From Adenophora triphylla var. japonica (Eukaryota; Streptophyta; Magnoliopsida; Asterales; Campanulaceae), in NCBI GenBank assembly GCA_022495995.1, contig JAFEMH010005425.1:99576-163575 (forward strand): 64,000 bases of DNA. The letters are read 5' to 3'. Below are positions 23,033 through 34,600 of the stretch, one piece after another; position 1 is the stretch's first letter; every line of letters starts with the position of its first letter. Below the pieces are notes generated by a model. That model was not told the origin of the DNA, did no database searches, and was given only the letters and a program-made list of their open reading frames with translations. The position numbers and the translations under genes were made by a program.

Positions 23033-23695
23033 TGAACATACCAAAAGTATCGAGTTGGGCCAAGCAAGTAAAGTCCAGTCCTCAAGTAATTATGGCCACT
23101 ATATTCTCAGTGGGCTAGGCCCAATGATCACATGGCCTAAAGCCCATCTCCTTGATACGTCGACTTAAGTTCATTGTTCGACCTACCAGGTCCCGACCTA
23201 ACTAAGTCCGACTTCATGACCCAAACTCTATTTTGGGTACGATCCAGCTCTACCCGTCAGTCAGGCCGACCTAACTCCAAGTGTCGACCTCGACCGGCCC
23301 AAGCAAACGTCGACCTAACTAAGCATGTGCGCATGTGCAATTACTCTTGCCATAATCGCTCCTATAAACCAGGATCGTTTCAAGACACGTCCCCATAACG
23401 CATAATCGTCTCCTAAAATGCGGAGCTCATGCAGCCCTGCCAAATATATCACACTCATCATCTATAAATACATTTCCACTACAACGGTTATGAGGTAACT
23501 GCAATTTTGTTATCTGAATAACATCTTTATTCAATACTTTTTGCTCTCCAATTTTCAAATACTTACTCTCACGCCCGAGGGTCTAAGCCGGAGACACATC
23601 CGGCTAGTCGTGAGTTCTGGTTTTCAGGTCAAGGAGCCAAGTGATCAGTCCTGCCACGTGGAGGAAGATTGATAAGCACATTTTCTACGGCATCA
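23033..23695 (+). repeat. 5' LTR of element 2
   Basis: It begins TGAACATACC and ends CGGCATCA. A TATAAATA promoter box is at 23463-23470, so gag-pol transcription would begin about 30 bp further on. The sequence is rich in GTCGAC/CGACCT motifs. It differs from the 3' LTR in a divergent patch (about 23313-23430) and in scattered transitions, nearly all T or A here against C or G in the 3' copy. Confidence 0.95.
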
Positions 23696-23698
23696 GTT

Positions 23699-23711
23699 TG
23701 GTTCCATTGCC
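23699..23711 (+). promoter_or_regulatory. Primer-binding site of element 2, first half
   Basis: TGGTTCCATTGCC follows the LTR after three bases. It continues beyond the CACTA element with GGGAACTC (29676-29683). Joined, it resembles TGGCGCCGTTGCCGGGGA, a primer-binding site found in many plant gypsy elements. The GCC here and GTC at 29673-29675 are the CACTA target duplication, one copy mutated. Confidence 0.75.
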
Positions 23712-23729
23712 CACTACAAGAAAAACGAC

Positions 23730-24300
23730 AGTTACCGACGGAAAAATCCGTCACTAAATGCCAAAAATCCGTCACTAAATCAATTTAGTGACGGATTTTA
23801 GACGTAAAAAATCCGATGTTAAAACGTGCGTCACTAAATTTTTCGACGGATTACTGACGGTTCTCAATCAGATTTAGTGACGGAAATTTCCGTCACTAAC
23901 GTTTAAAAATCCGTCGGTAATTTGGTGAAAATAACGACCAATTTAAAGTATTATGCCGACAGATTAGTGACGGAAAATTCCGTCGCTATTTAAACTGTCG
24001 TTTTATTTTTTGGACCATTTTCGTGACGGATTATCGACGGATTATTCCGTCGTTATTTAAATGGTCATTTTATTTTTTTGGACCATTTTAGTGACGGATT
24101 ATCGACAGATCATTCCGTCGCTATTTAAATGGTCGTTTTATTTTTTGGACCATTTTAGTGACGGATTATCGACGGATCTTTCCGTCGCTAAAATTTATTC
24201 CAAATTTTCCCAATTTTATTAATTTTTTAAAATTTTCTTTTTTCAATATTTTTTATTTTTGATATATCAAATTACCGACGGATATTTCCGTCGCTAATTT
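23730..24300. repeat. Left subterminal repeats of the CACTA element
   Basis: Short motifs of the form CCGTCACTAAA, TTAGTGACGGA and GACGGATTATCGACGG recur more than twenty times in both orientations. Three tandem copies of a ~65-bp unit with GGTCGTTTTATTTTTTGGACC sit at 23990-24175. They can form hairpins and are expected binding sites for the transposase of autonomous relatives. Confidence 0.8.
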
Positions 24301-24319
24301 GATATTTTTTATTAAAAAA

Positions 24320-25454
24320 ATAAAATAAAATAAATATATATATATATATATTATATATATATATATATATAAATATATTTTAAAAAATATATATATATTT
24401 ATTCTCAAATCAAACCCTAAACTTTTTTTATTCTCAAATTAGTCCCTTAATGTTTTTTATTCTCAAAACAATCACTAAAATCTATCTGCAGAGACATGCA
24501 TAAAAATTACAGAACAGTGTAAAATCACCGTAGTATAATATTTAGCTCATTAATTTAGTCTGACAAACCATAAAAGGAAAAATACCAAAAAAAAATCCCT
24601 AATAATAAATTTCCAATAAACTCCGTAGGAAAATAAAGATCCTTATCGAATGTCATAAAAAAGATCTGTGGTGCAAACACTTGATTGGTGTTCAATTAAC
24701 GCCTCTTAGTGAAGTAGTAAGTCGTTGTCCAGTGCCATAGTTCTTCACGACAAAAACAACAAGATGAAATATGACTTTGAAAAATGCTAATGATTCAATA
24801 AAGATTTATAATATTCAAAGTATAACAACTATTTTGGCATTAAACATCCAAATCTAGAACCAGTAATCTAACAGAACAGGAAAATTTGAAGGTATGGTAT
24901 AATCCACATCTTCTTAGAGGGATCTTCAAGCAATCCCCGAATAAAATAACCACATACTTATGAGAGTATGGACCCCCTAACTCGAATCAATAGGAATGCA
25001 TAACATAGTAAAGTCCCAAAAACAACTTGCACACTTGCATCACAGACAATGGGAAGGGCTAATAGAAGCCATGAAGAAAGCAAGGCGGTTGAACAATCAT
25101 GTATTCTCCTTCAAAATCTTCGTTCCCACATACCTGTGCATTCACAAAACCAACAACAATCAAATCAAATGAAATATTAAAACATGCCCTCTATTCAACA
25201 ATTGCAACTACTAAAACACCAACTTTACCTGCCAAGCTAAATATAGATCCGTCAACTTTACCTGCCAAGCTAAATAATACAATGGCAATACAACTTCTTT
25301 AAGTCAGCTTGGTTTTCAGACTGGTAGCTACTCACCCTCTTCAGCCTCTGCAATTAAATCATCCAAGAACGAATGTAAGACATAATTTGACAATTTTAAG
25401 GTCTAGGATACTAATCTGTACTAAAGAAAAAAAATAATAAAAATAAAATAAAAT

Positions 25455-25529
<75 letters not shown>

Positions 25530-25670
25530 GATGAACAAAGACAATAAGCATACCATGAATTGCTTCCATGTTATCTTCCTTATAGACACCAAGTGGGAGA
25601 ACCATGGACTGATAGAAGCACCTCCCCTTGCTTCGGAAGCCTTAACGTTTTGGGTGTCATCCCAACAGAC
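24320..25670. other. CACTA interior, non-coding, with (TA)n microsatellites
   Basis: TA repeats lie at about 24333-24385 and 25459-25522. Two short direct repeats of CTGCCAAGCTAAATA occur at about 25229 and 25261, and AAGCTAAATATAGATCC recurs at about 25232 and 25720. The intervening sequence looks like UTR or intron of the captured gene, but no exon can be shown. Tyr/Ile ORFs over the TA run are artefacts. Confidence 0.5.
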
Positions 25671-25674
25671 AACC

Positions 25675-25880
25675 TCTGGCTAATCAAATGATGGTAGCCT
25701 GCGGATTCGTCCCTGTTGAAAAGCTAAATATAGATCCATCAACGACTCGAAGTGCCCCAACACCCATGACTTTGAAATCATGATCAACAACCTTCCCGAC
25801 TACACAACCGCCATGGTAATGACACATGGTACTCACAGTCCGGCGACAATAGTCCCCCATCACCTCATCGCTCGATAGGT
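25675..25880 (-). pseudogene. Captured fragment of a GMC oxidoreductase (HOTHEAD/mandelonitrile-lyase-like) inside the CACTA
   Basis: On the minus strand one frame reads SSDEVMGDYCRRTVSTMCHY, then HGGCVVGKVVDHDFKVMGVG, ALRVVDGS and GTNPQATII before a stop. The HYHGGC motif and the LRVVDGS..GTNPQAT block are the C-terminal FAD-domain signature of plant GMC oxidoreductases related to HOTHEAD and mandelonitrile lyase. Only about 60-65 residues of a roughly 550-residue protein remain; the upstream frame breaks and no start or active enzyme can be made. CACTA elements are known to pick up host gene pieces. The parent gene should exist elsewhere in this genome. Confidence 0.8.
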
Positions 25881-26725
25881 AAAGGGCAAACCTTGACCCA
25901 CATAACGAAAATCTCTACCGCCGGACCAATCATCAAACTTGAAATCATTAATTGCACGGATGCTCAGCAAAAGAGCTTAAGAAATTCGATGACTGGGTTA
26001 GGGGGGTCACTGACGATTGCCTTGAAGCTCTCAATACGGTTGCAAGTTAATAATATTTTGGGCGTTCCATCGTTTCCCCCTCAGTCATATGGACGAAGAA
26101 AAGGAGGAGTAAAGAGGCGGGGTGGGTGGTGGTGGTGGTGTAGACGGAGGAAGGGGGAGTTGGGGGATGTGGCGTGAACAGTGAACAAAAGGGAGAAAGA
26201 AAGAGAGAGTTGTGGAGAGAGAGAGATTTGAGGGAGGGAGGGAGGGAGGCGCAGGAGAGTAAAGAGAGAGAGAAAAAATAGGGTTTTGCTACGATGAATT
26301 TGGACCATAGGATTGTGTGTGATTAATGATTCAGATTGATTAAAATGTCAATCCATGTGAACATAAAACAACCAATCAAGTGAAAATGTGTTTGTGTTTC
26401 CTTGAATGAATTTGGACCATTAGATCTAATTATTTGTTATGTATTTAATGGTTAAGATTTTACTAAACCTAATGATCCATGCGAATGTTTGGGTTCAATG
26501 ACTTATTGCCACCTCTTATTTTTATTTATTTATCATCAAAATTCTCTTTATGTTTATAATAATTAGCAAAAATAATAAATAACAAAAATTATAATTTATC
26601 TTTCAAAAAATAATAATAATTAAATATAAAATAATATTATATTATATATACCAAAAAAAGTCTAAAATATTTATCTCAATTAAAAAATAAATTTAAAAAA
26701 TAATTATACTTTTAAAATATTAATA
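25881..26725. other. CACTA interior next to the captured fragment
   Basis: This may include more of the captured gene's flank. A G-rich stretch with GGTGGTGGTGG (26120-26140) and GAGAGA/GGGAGG runs (26195-26275) is followed by A/T-rich DNA. No protein family was recognised; the plus-strand ORF 25893-26177 has no recognisable domain. Confidence 0.4.
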
Positions 26726-26889
26726 ACTAGTAAAAGCCCGTGTCCGAGGACACGTGTTTTTTTATTTAAAAAAAATAAAAATTTAAAGGGCAAAATGGGA
26801 AAGGGACAACTTAGTGAGGGCAAAATGGGAAAAACCCATTTGGAACTATTCATTGTACTGTTCACCCTTGTTGCCATTTATACTATAGA
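26726..26889 (-). mobile_element. Very short Helitron-like element (164 bp) in the CACTA
   Basis: On the minus strand it starts TCTATAGTATAAATGG after host A and ends with the perfect hairpin CGTGTCC-TC-GGACACG, then GGCTTTTACTAGT and host T. These are Helitron 5' TC and 3' hairpin-CTAGT signals, without inverted ends or target duplication. The interior has a near-repeat AGGGCAAAATGGGAAA (about 26787 and 26817). Confidence 0.6.
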
Positions 26890-26904
26890 TACTTATTAAC
26901 ATAC

Positions 26905-27810
26905 CCTCATACCCTAAACCTCATATACCCTAAACCCTATACCATATACCATATACCCTATACTATATACCATAAACCCTATACCCTATATCCTATACCA
27001 TATACCATATACACTATACCCTATACTTTATATCATATACCCTATACCCTATAGGGTATAGGGTATAGGGTATATGGTATAGGGTATATGATATAGGGTA
27101 TACCCTATAGGGTATAGGGTATAGGGTATACCCTATAGGGCATAGGGCATAGGGTATACCCTATAGGGTATAGGGTATACCCTATAGGGTATAGGGTATA
27201 CCCTATAGGGTATAGGGTATAGGGTATACCATATAGGGTATAGGGTATACCCTATAGGACATAGGGTATAGGGTATACCCTATAGGGTATAGGGTATATG
27301 GTATACCCTATAAGGTATAGGGTATACCCTATAGGGCATACCCTATAGGGTATAGGGTATACCCTATAGGGCATAGGGTATAGGGCATAAGGTATATGGT
27401 ATAGGGTATACCCTATAGGGTATACCCTATAGGGTATAGGGTATACCCTATAGGGCATAGGGTATAGGGTATACCCTATAGGGTATAGGACATATGGTAT
27501 AGGGTATAGGGTATACCCTATTGATTATAGGGTATAGGGTATACCCTATAGGACATAGGGTATAGGGTATACCCTATAGGGTATATAGGGTATAGGGTAT
27601 ACCCTATAGGGCATAGGGTATAGGGCATAGGGTATATGGTATAGGATATACCCTATAGGGCATAGGGTATACCCTATATGGCATAGGTTATACCCTATAG
27701 GGTATAGGGTATACCTTATAGGGTATATGGTGTAGGGTATACCCTATAGGGTATAGGGTATACCTTATAGGGCATAGGGTATACCCTATAGGGTATAGGG
27801 TATACCTTAG
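26905..27810. repeat. Heptamer-based TATAGGG / CCCTATA array in both orientations
   Basis: The stretch is built of 7-bp TATAGGG and its reverse complement, alternating every few units to give many CCCTATAGGG palindromes, with GGGTATACCC junctions. At its left edge (26905-26960) a few CCCTAAACC/CCCTAAACCC units, identical to plant telomere repeats (CCCTAAA), precede CCCTATA forms. Tyr/Pro/Val ORFs over it are artefacts. Confidence 0.9.
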
Positions 27811-27816
27811 AAAAAA

Positions 27817-28780
27817 AATAAACAAATGAAAGTATAATAAAGAAATCAGGGACGGGTATAATTTTTTAATTTTTATTTATAAATGTATATATTTTTTATT
27901 TTTATTTTTTATGAATATAAATAAATATTTTGGACATTTTTTAGTATTGAAGTTTTTTTCAAAAAGTTATATAAAAAAAGTTAAAAAATTAATAAACATA
28001 TTGACGTAGCGGAAGACTTGGATAACGATTAATCGATGAATTTCGCTCGAGAAATTCAACAATCAATCAACAATTTTCGCTCGAGAAAATTGAAAGAGAA
28101 TGAATTCAATTCATAAAATGTCAAAACTGTCTTTCAAACCCTAAAACAAGGTATAAATATGACGGCCCAAACCCTAATTTGGAAAAACCCTAAAATAATT
28201 CAAAAGACGAAAATGTTCAAAAACTAGTAAAAACGGATAGAAAGCTTCGTCGGGCCTTTTGAGGCCTTTAGAAGCATTTTTCGGCCTTTTTTTTGGCCTG
28301 CTCATGGGGCTATGCCCATGAATCTTGTTCCTCTCGTCTTGAATCTTTGGCCTCCCGTAACTCCTCCGGAATCAAAAGTTACGCCCGTTTCCGCGCTGAC
28401 GCTCAAACGACTCCAAAAATGACTCCGCAATTGTGTCCGCATCACATATGAAAGTATAATAAAGAAATCAGGGACGGGTAAAATTCTTTAATTTTTATTT
28501 ATAAATGTATAGTTTTTTTTATTTTTTATGAATATAAAAAAATATTTTGGACATTTTTTAGTATTAAAGTTTTTTTTAAAAAAAAGTTATATAAAAAAGT
28601 TAGATAAAAAATAAACAAATGAAAGTATAATAAAGAAATCAGGGAAGGGTAAAAAATTTTAATTTTTTATTTATAAATGTATAGTTTTTTTATTTGTACA
28701 AAAATTCACTACTAACCAATATCTCAAATAATTTTATTTATCAAAAAAAAAATTAAAAATTAAAAAAGTTTATATGTTAT
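27817..28780 (+). repeat. Three tandem copies of a ~172-bp unit, the middle one split by a solo LTR
   Basis: AATAAACAAATGAAAGTATAATAAAG-like starts occur at about 27817, 27991 (continuing at 28450) and 28610. Each is followed by AATCAGGGACGGGTA-type sequence and an A/T-rich tail. Removing the insertion at 28002-28444 gives a regular period of about 171-174 bp. Confidence 0.8.
28002..28444. repeat. Solo LTR (443 bp) of an unassigned retrotransposon
   Basis: It starts TGACGTAGCGG and ends CCGCATCA (TG...CA), flanked by an exact 5-bp duplication CATAT at 27997-28001 and 28445-28449. It interrupts a tandem repeat unit whose uninterrupted copies confirm the empty site. A TATAAATA box lies near 28152. 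No internal region remains, so it arose by LTR-LTR recombination. Confidence 0.85.
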
Positions 28781-28839
28781 TGTCCGTCCCTCATCTATTA
28801 TATATTTTTATTTCTTTAAAAATTTAACTTTTTTTATAT

Positions 28840-29640
28840 AAAAAATCCGTCACTAATCCGTCACTAACTTAAAATATAAATTTAATAATTATTTTGAATA
28901 ATTTAGCAACGACTGAAATCCGTCGGTAATAATATGCAATTAATTTACCGACGGATTATAATCCGTCGGTAATTAAATCCGTCACTAATCCGTCGCTAAC
29001 CTAAAATATAAATTTAATAATTATTTTAAATAATTTAGCAACGACTCAAATCCGTCAGTAATAATATGTAATTGATTTACCGACGGATTTTAATCCGTCG
29101 GTAATCAAATCCGTCACTAATCCGTCGCTAACCTAAAATATAAATTTAATAATTATTTTAAATAATTTACCGACGGATTTTAATCCGTCAGTAATTAATT
29201 CCGAGACTAATCCGTCACTAACCTAAAATATAAATTTAATGTTTATTTTAAATAATTTAGCAACAACTCAAATCCGTCGGTAATAATATGTAATTAATTT
29301 ACCGACGGATTTTAATCCGTCGGTAATTAAATCCGTCACTAATCCGTCGCTAACCTAAAATATAAATTTAATATTTGTTTTAAATAATTTAGCAACGACT
29401 CAAATCCGTCAGTAAAAATATCCGTCGCCATTCCGTCATAAATTCGTCGGTAAAAAAGTGCGCAAATTTTTGGCGCCAAAATGGTGACGGATTAGAGACG
29501 AAATGGAATCCGTCGGCATATCAGTCACTAAATCCGTCGGTAATCTCGTCCTAATTTCGTTTTTTGTTTTTCACCCCAGGTCGTTGCTATTTCGTCGCTA
29601 ATCCGTCGGTACTAGTGACGAATTTATTTCCGTCACTAAT
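28840..29640. repeat. Right subterminal repeats of the CACTA element
   Basis: Four to five tandem units of about 120 bp combine AACCTAAAATATAAATTTAA, ATAATTTAGCAACGACT and paired ACCGACGGATT/AATCCGTCGGTAA hairpins. The palindromic CCGTCGGT/ACCGACGG pairs can form stable stems and mark the transposase-binding zone on this side. Confidence 0.85.
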
Positions 29641-29723
29641 TTCCATCAGTATCTGTCAGTTTTCTTGTAGTGGTCGGGAACTCGTGCATAACTTGACCTC
29701 GAAAGTTTTCTCAACCTGCAATC

Positions 29724-31620
29724 ATGGTGACTTTGGATGGACATGATCTGAGGCCTCACTCGGGCACGAAGAAGGAAACAATAATGCGAACGCAAACACT
29801 GGGAACGCTAACTTACCCCCTCCCCCACCTCTACGTCAGCACGCTAGGGCAACTCGATCTAACAGCGTTGCTGACGACAGAGGATTGCCAGATGGAAGGA
29901 GAGACAAGCGGCCCATGGAGGGACAAGGAGTTCCACCTCCTCCAAAGCGTCCAATTGGACAAACAAATGCTGGAAACAGGGCAGGTCCCTCATCCAACCC
30001 ATTGAGCAGAAAAGAAATGATGATGGAGCGAGCCCAGATTTTGGCTGAGTTATTGGCAATGGAGGAGGCTGAGCAGGCGGATAGAAGGTCTGAGAGGGTG
30101 GCTCCATCTCAAGTTTCAAACAGGGAGCGTGCCAGGAGTACTAGACCAAATGAAACTGTGGGACAAAATGTTGAGCAAAGGATGGTGGTGCGGCCTCAAT
30201 CACCTATTCATGTTCCAAGTGACGACCTGAGGGCCAGCCTCACCAGGAACAGGGAACAGGAAGCCCAGTCGGACCTGAGGACACAGCTAGAGGCTAATCG
30301 AGGCATGCGTAGATCACCATCTAGGACACAAAGGTCTCAATCCCACAGGGAAAGGAATGGGCGCAGGTCGCCTTTAAGAGAGGGTAGGCGCAGGTCGCCA
30401 CCCAGAGATGAAAGGCGCAGGTCGCCACCAAGAAATGACAGGCACAGGTCACCAGTTCGCTCGGTAAGGTCACCTTCTCACAGGGATAGGAGAAGCAAGC
30501 AGATAACCCCCCCTAGAAGTGAGGGTCAAAGGTCAAATGTTGTCCCCCCTGCTGGAGAAGACAGACCTGGTGCTAGGGAGTGGCTGCAATGGAAGAGAAA
30601 ATTTGAGCAATGGGAGGCTGAAAAGAAAAATGATACTGGAAAGGTCGAACGAATTGACTTTGCTCTTCGACCCCTGTCCAAGGATTTGATTGATAGTTGA
30701 CCACCTCCTGGTTTCAGATTGCCCCTCCTAGAGAAGTACTCAGGGGCGACCAATGCAAAAAGCCATGTGCAGCACTTGGAGGCCACAATGTGCTTTGTCT
30801 CCAACGAGGACGACACTATGTGCAAGGCCCTCATAAGCACACTCACAGGGGCAGCCCTGACATGGTTCAATGGTTTGGCAGCCGGTAGCATCTCGACCTG
30901 GATGTGTATGAGAACAAAGTTTTTAGATCGCTTCTCAACTGCTGGAGCTCGGAAGATGACTGTCACCGATCTCAACAACCTGGTGCAAGGAAAAAAGTGA
31001 AAGCTCAATGAGCTACTACACCAAGTTTAAAGAGATGGTCGACAAGATCGAGGAGGATCTCACTGACAGGGAGGTGATCAATTGCTTCAGAAATGGAATT
31101 TCCTCGGCAGACATGGATTACGAGCTGACAGTCCGTACAGTCACAACTCGACAGGAGTTGTTCGAGAAGGTTTACAATGTGGCATTAGCCGAGGAGAGAA
31201 AAGAAAAGAAGAATGGGAAAGGCCCCAAGGTTGAGGTCGCTGATGATAAGAAAGACTCAGCCAAAAATGGGGGAAACAACAAGAATGGTAAGAACAGGAC
31301 CAGGGCGACAGAGAAAGTGCCCGAAGCTTTCACTCCCCTAACGGTGAGTCGAACAGAGATAATGAATGCGGTCGAGCTGGCCCCACCTGCCCCAATGAAC
31401 CCAACAAATAAGTTCAGAAGGGACAACACCAAGTATTGCGAGTACCGCAAGGACACAGGCCATACCACAGAAGATTGCATGAGCTTGAAGCGTATAATTC
31501 AGAGGATGGTCGAACAGGGTAGACTCGACGCGTATGTTAAAAGACCTCAAGGCGGTGGAGGTGAGCGACCTGCAGGTGGACACCAGGAGCCAAGACAGCC
31601 TAGACTGAATCTGGGTGTTA
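29724..31620 (+). pseudogene. gag of element 2
   Basis: A Pro/Asn-rich start (ANTGNANLPPPPPLR near 29790-29835) is followed by an Arg/Ser-rich domain with repeated RRSPPR motifs (about 30360-30440), the capsid-like segment WLQWKRKFEQWEAEK (30580-30630), then TWFNGLAAGSISTW (30862-30903) and KFLDRFS. A Cys-His motif C-x2-(Y)-x3-GH-x4-C is at 31437-31478. Lesions: the probable ATG (29724) is in another frame from the main ORF, an in-frame TGA is at 30698-30700, and a frameshift in the A-run at 30990-30996 separates the halves. Gag forms the virus-like particle in the cytoplasm that packages element RNA. Confidence 0.85.
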
Positions 31621-34600
31621 TTACTGAACAAGCCAGCAACACAGCCATCAAGCATAAGATCTTTCAGCTCAACAAAGCCCCACATGTGCCCCCAAGGAGC
31701 CACGTCAGGGACGAGGTGATCAGCTTTCATCCTTATGAGCTAGCAACTAATATGGCGGCTAGGGAGCAAGTTCTCGTCATCCCAGGGCTCATTGATGGAT
31801 GTACGACGAGCAGACTCTTAGTCGACACGGGGGCCTGCAAGGATATTCTGTTCTATAAGACATTCCAAGAAATGGGTCTCTCGAATGAGCAGCTTGAAAG
31901 ATATGATGGCAGATTGGAAGGCTTCACCAACCACCGGGTCGATGCCAAAGGACAGATTGAGCTGGATGTCGACCTAGGCCAGCATCCCTACAGGGTCGTT
32001 TCCAAGGTAAAATTTATTGTCATAGATGTCAATAGTGATTATGCTGCTATTCTTGGAATTCCTGGCCAGGTCGCACTTGGAATGGTGGCCTCAATTCCCC
32101 ATCAACGAGTTAAATTCCCCACACCAGCTGGAGTCGGCTGTGTTCAAGGCACAGCTCGAGCATATCTTGATCACGTACTTCGGGAAAGAAAGAAAAGGGA
32201 GCTAGAGATTGAAACTGCAGAAGGATACTTAAAGTTGTCTCAATCAGTCACCAAAACTACTCGACTATCTACAATCACCATCGTGGAAGAGTCGACCTAT
32301 CGCTCACGTGACGAGGTCATGGTTGAGTCGACACGTCACTCTGAAACCACCATGGTTGATCCAGATACAGTTATGGTCGACCAAGTTTCCATAGGCAAGC
32401 TATGCCTCCAGATCGACAATAACTCGGGGGCCACCACCAGTGAGACTGCAGATGAGCTGGATGAGATGATAGCTGAGGAAGCTCCACACCTGGGGGCCGA
32501 AGAAAGACTGAGGGTCAGAGAAATCATCATTGAGACCCTACAATTCAGAGACGGTCCAGAGTTGGAAGCTGTAGACGAGCTAGAATTAGTGATTACAAAC
32601 CCCTCCTATCCTGAACAGAAAATTCAAATGGGAAAGCAATTGTCTAAGGAAGAAAGGTCGGAAATTGTCGAGCTGCTCAAAGAAAGCAATGACGTCTTTG
32701 CATGGCGAGTAGAAGATATGAGAGGAATAAAGGAGGAGGTCGCTGTTCATAGGTTGGAGGTCAACCCGACCATAAAGCCCAAGCCTCAGAGATTGAGAAG
32801 CTTTGCTCACGACAAGGAAGAGGCCATTAAGCTCGAGGTACAAAAACTTTTGAGTGCAGGAATAATCAAGGAGGCCACACATACAACCTGGCTAGCCAAT
32901 GTGGTCATGGTGAAGAAGTCAAATGGCAAATGGAGAATGTGCGTCGACTTCACCAATCTCAACCTAGCCTGCCCAAAGGATAGCTATCCCCTCCCTAGAA
33001 TCGACAAGCTTGTTGATTCCATCGCTGGCCACTCCACCCTCAGCTTCCTAGATGCCTATTCAGGTTATCATCAGATCAAGATGCATGAGGATGACATAGT
33101 GAAGACAGCTTTCCAAGCAGCTGGAGGCATCTATTGCTACAATATGATGCCATTTGGATTGAAGAATGCAGGGGCAACCTATCAGCGTATGGTCAACAAG
33201 GTCTTTGCTTCACAGATTGGCCGAAACATGGAGGCCTACGTCGACGATATGGTCATTAAAACAAAGACCGGGCATCACGTGGTCGACCTAAAGGAAATAT
33301 TCGCCAATTTGAGAGCAAACGACATGAAGCTTACTCCCAGCAAATGTGTTTTTGGTGTAGCAGCGGGTAAATTCCTTGGGTTTATGGTGTCACAGCGAGG
33401 AATAGAGGCAAACCCGGAGAAGATCAAAGCTCTAGTCGACATGCAGGAGCCCACCAGTGTCAAAGAGATACAGCGACTTAATGGAAGAGTGGCAGCTCTG
33501 GGTCGCTTCATATCCAAGTCGGCAGAAAGGTCTCTCCCCTTCTTCAAAGCTTTGAGGGGGACGAAAATTTTTGAATGGACGACCGAATGTCATTCATCGT
33601 TCCAACAGCTTAAGGATTACCTCGCTACCCCACCACTATTGAGTAGCCCGACCACTAGAGAAACTTTGTTCATGTATCTATCTGTGGGGGACAAGGCAGT
33701 TGCTGCAGTTTTGGTTCGAGAAGAGGAAGGGCTTTAAAAGCCCGTGTACTATGTTAGCAAGGCCCTATCAGATGTGGAGGACAGATATTACAATGCTGAG
33801 AAGGTAGCCTATGCCTTAGTAGTAGCTTCAAGGAAGCTGCGAGCTTACTTCCTGGCTCATCCTATCGTGGTGCTCACGAATGCACCCTTGAGGAAAATTT
33901 TGCATAAGCCCGAGAGTTCAAGTCGCTTACTCAATTGGTCAATTGCCCTCACGGAATTCGACATCGAGTATCGACCTCGAAAGGCGTTGAAGGCTCAAGC
34001 CTTGGCAGACTTCTTGGTCGAGCTTACGTTCACCAAGGAAGATAGCGAGGTGCAAGTTCAGAAAGAAAAAGCTTAGGGAAAAGAACAAGAGTCCCAGCCC
34101 GTCACTACTCTACCCGACGATTGCTGGAAGGTCTACTCGGATGGGTCAGCTACAAAGAGTGTCAGTGGAGCTGGGATTGTTTTGATCGAGCCAGAGTCTG
34201 GGACAGTATATGAGGAGTCATTAAGGTTCAAATTTGATGCCTCCAACAACCAGGCGGAGTATGAAGCCTTAGTAGCAGCCATTGAGTATGCCAAGTGCTT
34301 TGGAGCAACTAAAATCATGGCATACTGTGATTCCCAACTAATAGTCAACCAGGTTAGAGGCGAGTATGAGGTACTAAACTCCACCTTAGTCAAATACCAC
34401 GACCTGGTGAAGGAGCTGACAAAAGACTTAGAGTTTTGGGAAATCCAAAGGATTGGCCGAGAAGACAATGTGTTGGCCGACTTGCTCTCGAAACTGGCCA
34501 CTACAGACGAGCAACATGAAGAGCCCATCTCCTACCTTGAGAATCCATCTTATGAAAGGGTCAAAATTCAATGTGTGGAAGACCCCTTAAGAAATTGGGC

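Larger units (their letters stand above)
23712..29672. mobile_element. Non-autonomous CACTA (En/Spm-like) transposon
   Basis: The ends are CACTACAAGAAAAACGACAG and, inverted, CACTACAAGAAAACTGACAG, flanked by the 3-bp duplication GCC/GTC. Both subterminal regions are packed with CCGTCACTAA/GACGGATT repeats in both orientations (23730-24300 and 28840-29640), the usual transposase-binding zones of CACTA elements. No transposase ORF is present, so it moves only with help. Cargo includes a GMC-oxidoreductase fragment, microsatellites, a small Helitron, a heptamer array and a solo LTR. Confidence 0.93.

Noticed and set aside
25359..25605. ORFs of alternating Tyr-Ile residues
   Set aside because: They are translations of a (TA)n microsatellite.
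27252..27458. ORF with PYRVYPI repeats
   Set aside because: It is a translation of the TATAGGG heptamer array; length-7 repeats stay open in frame by chance.
26905..27810. Interstitial telomere
   Set aside because: Only a few CCCTAAA units exist; the bulk is TATAGGG with orientation flips, inside a CACTA element.
30526..31008. Minus-strand ORFs opposite gag of element 2
   Set aside because: The gag reading on the plus strand explains them; unlike the 3' antisense genes they show no domain or splice structure.
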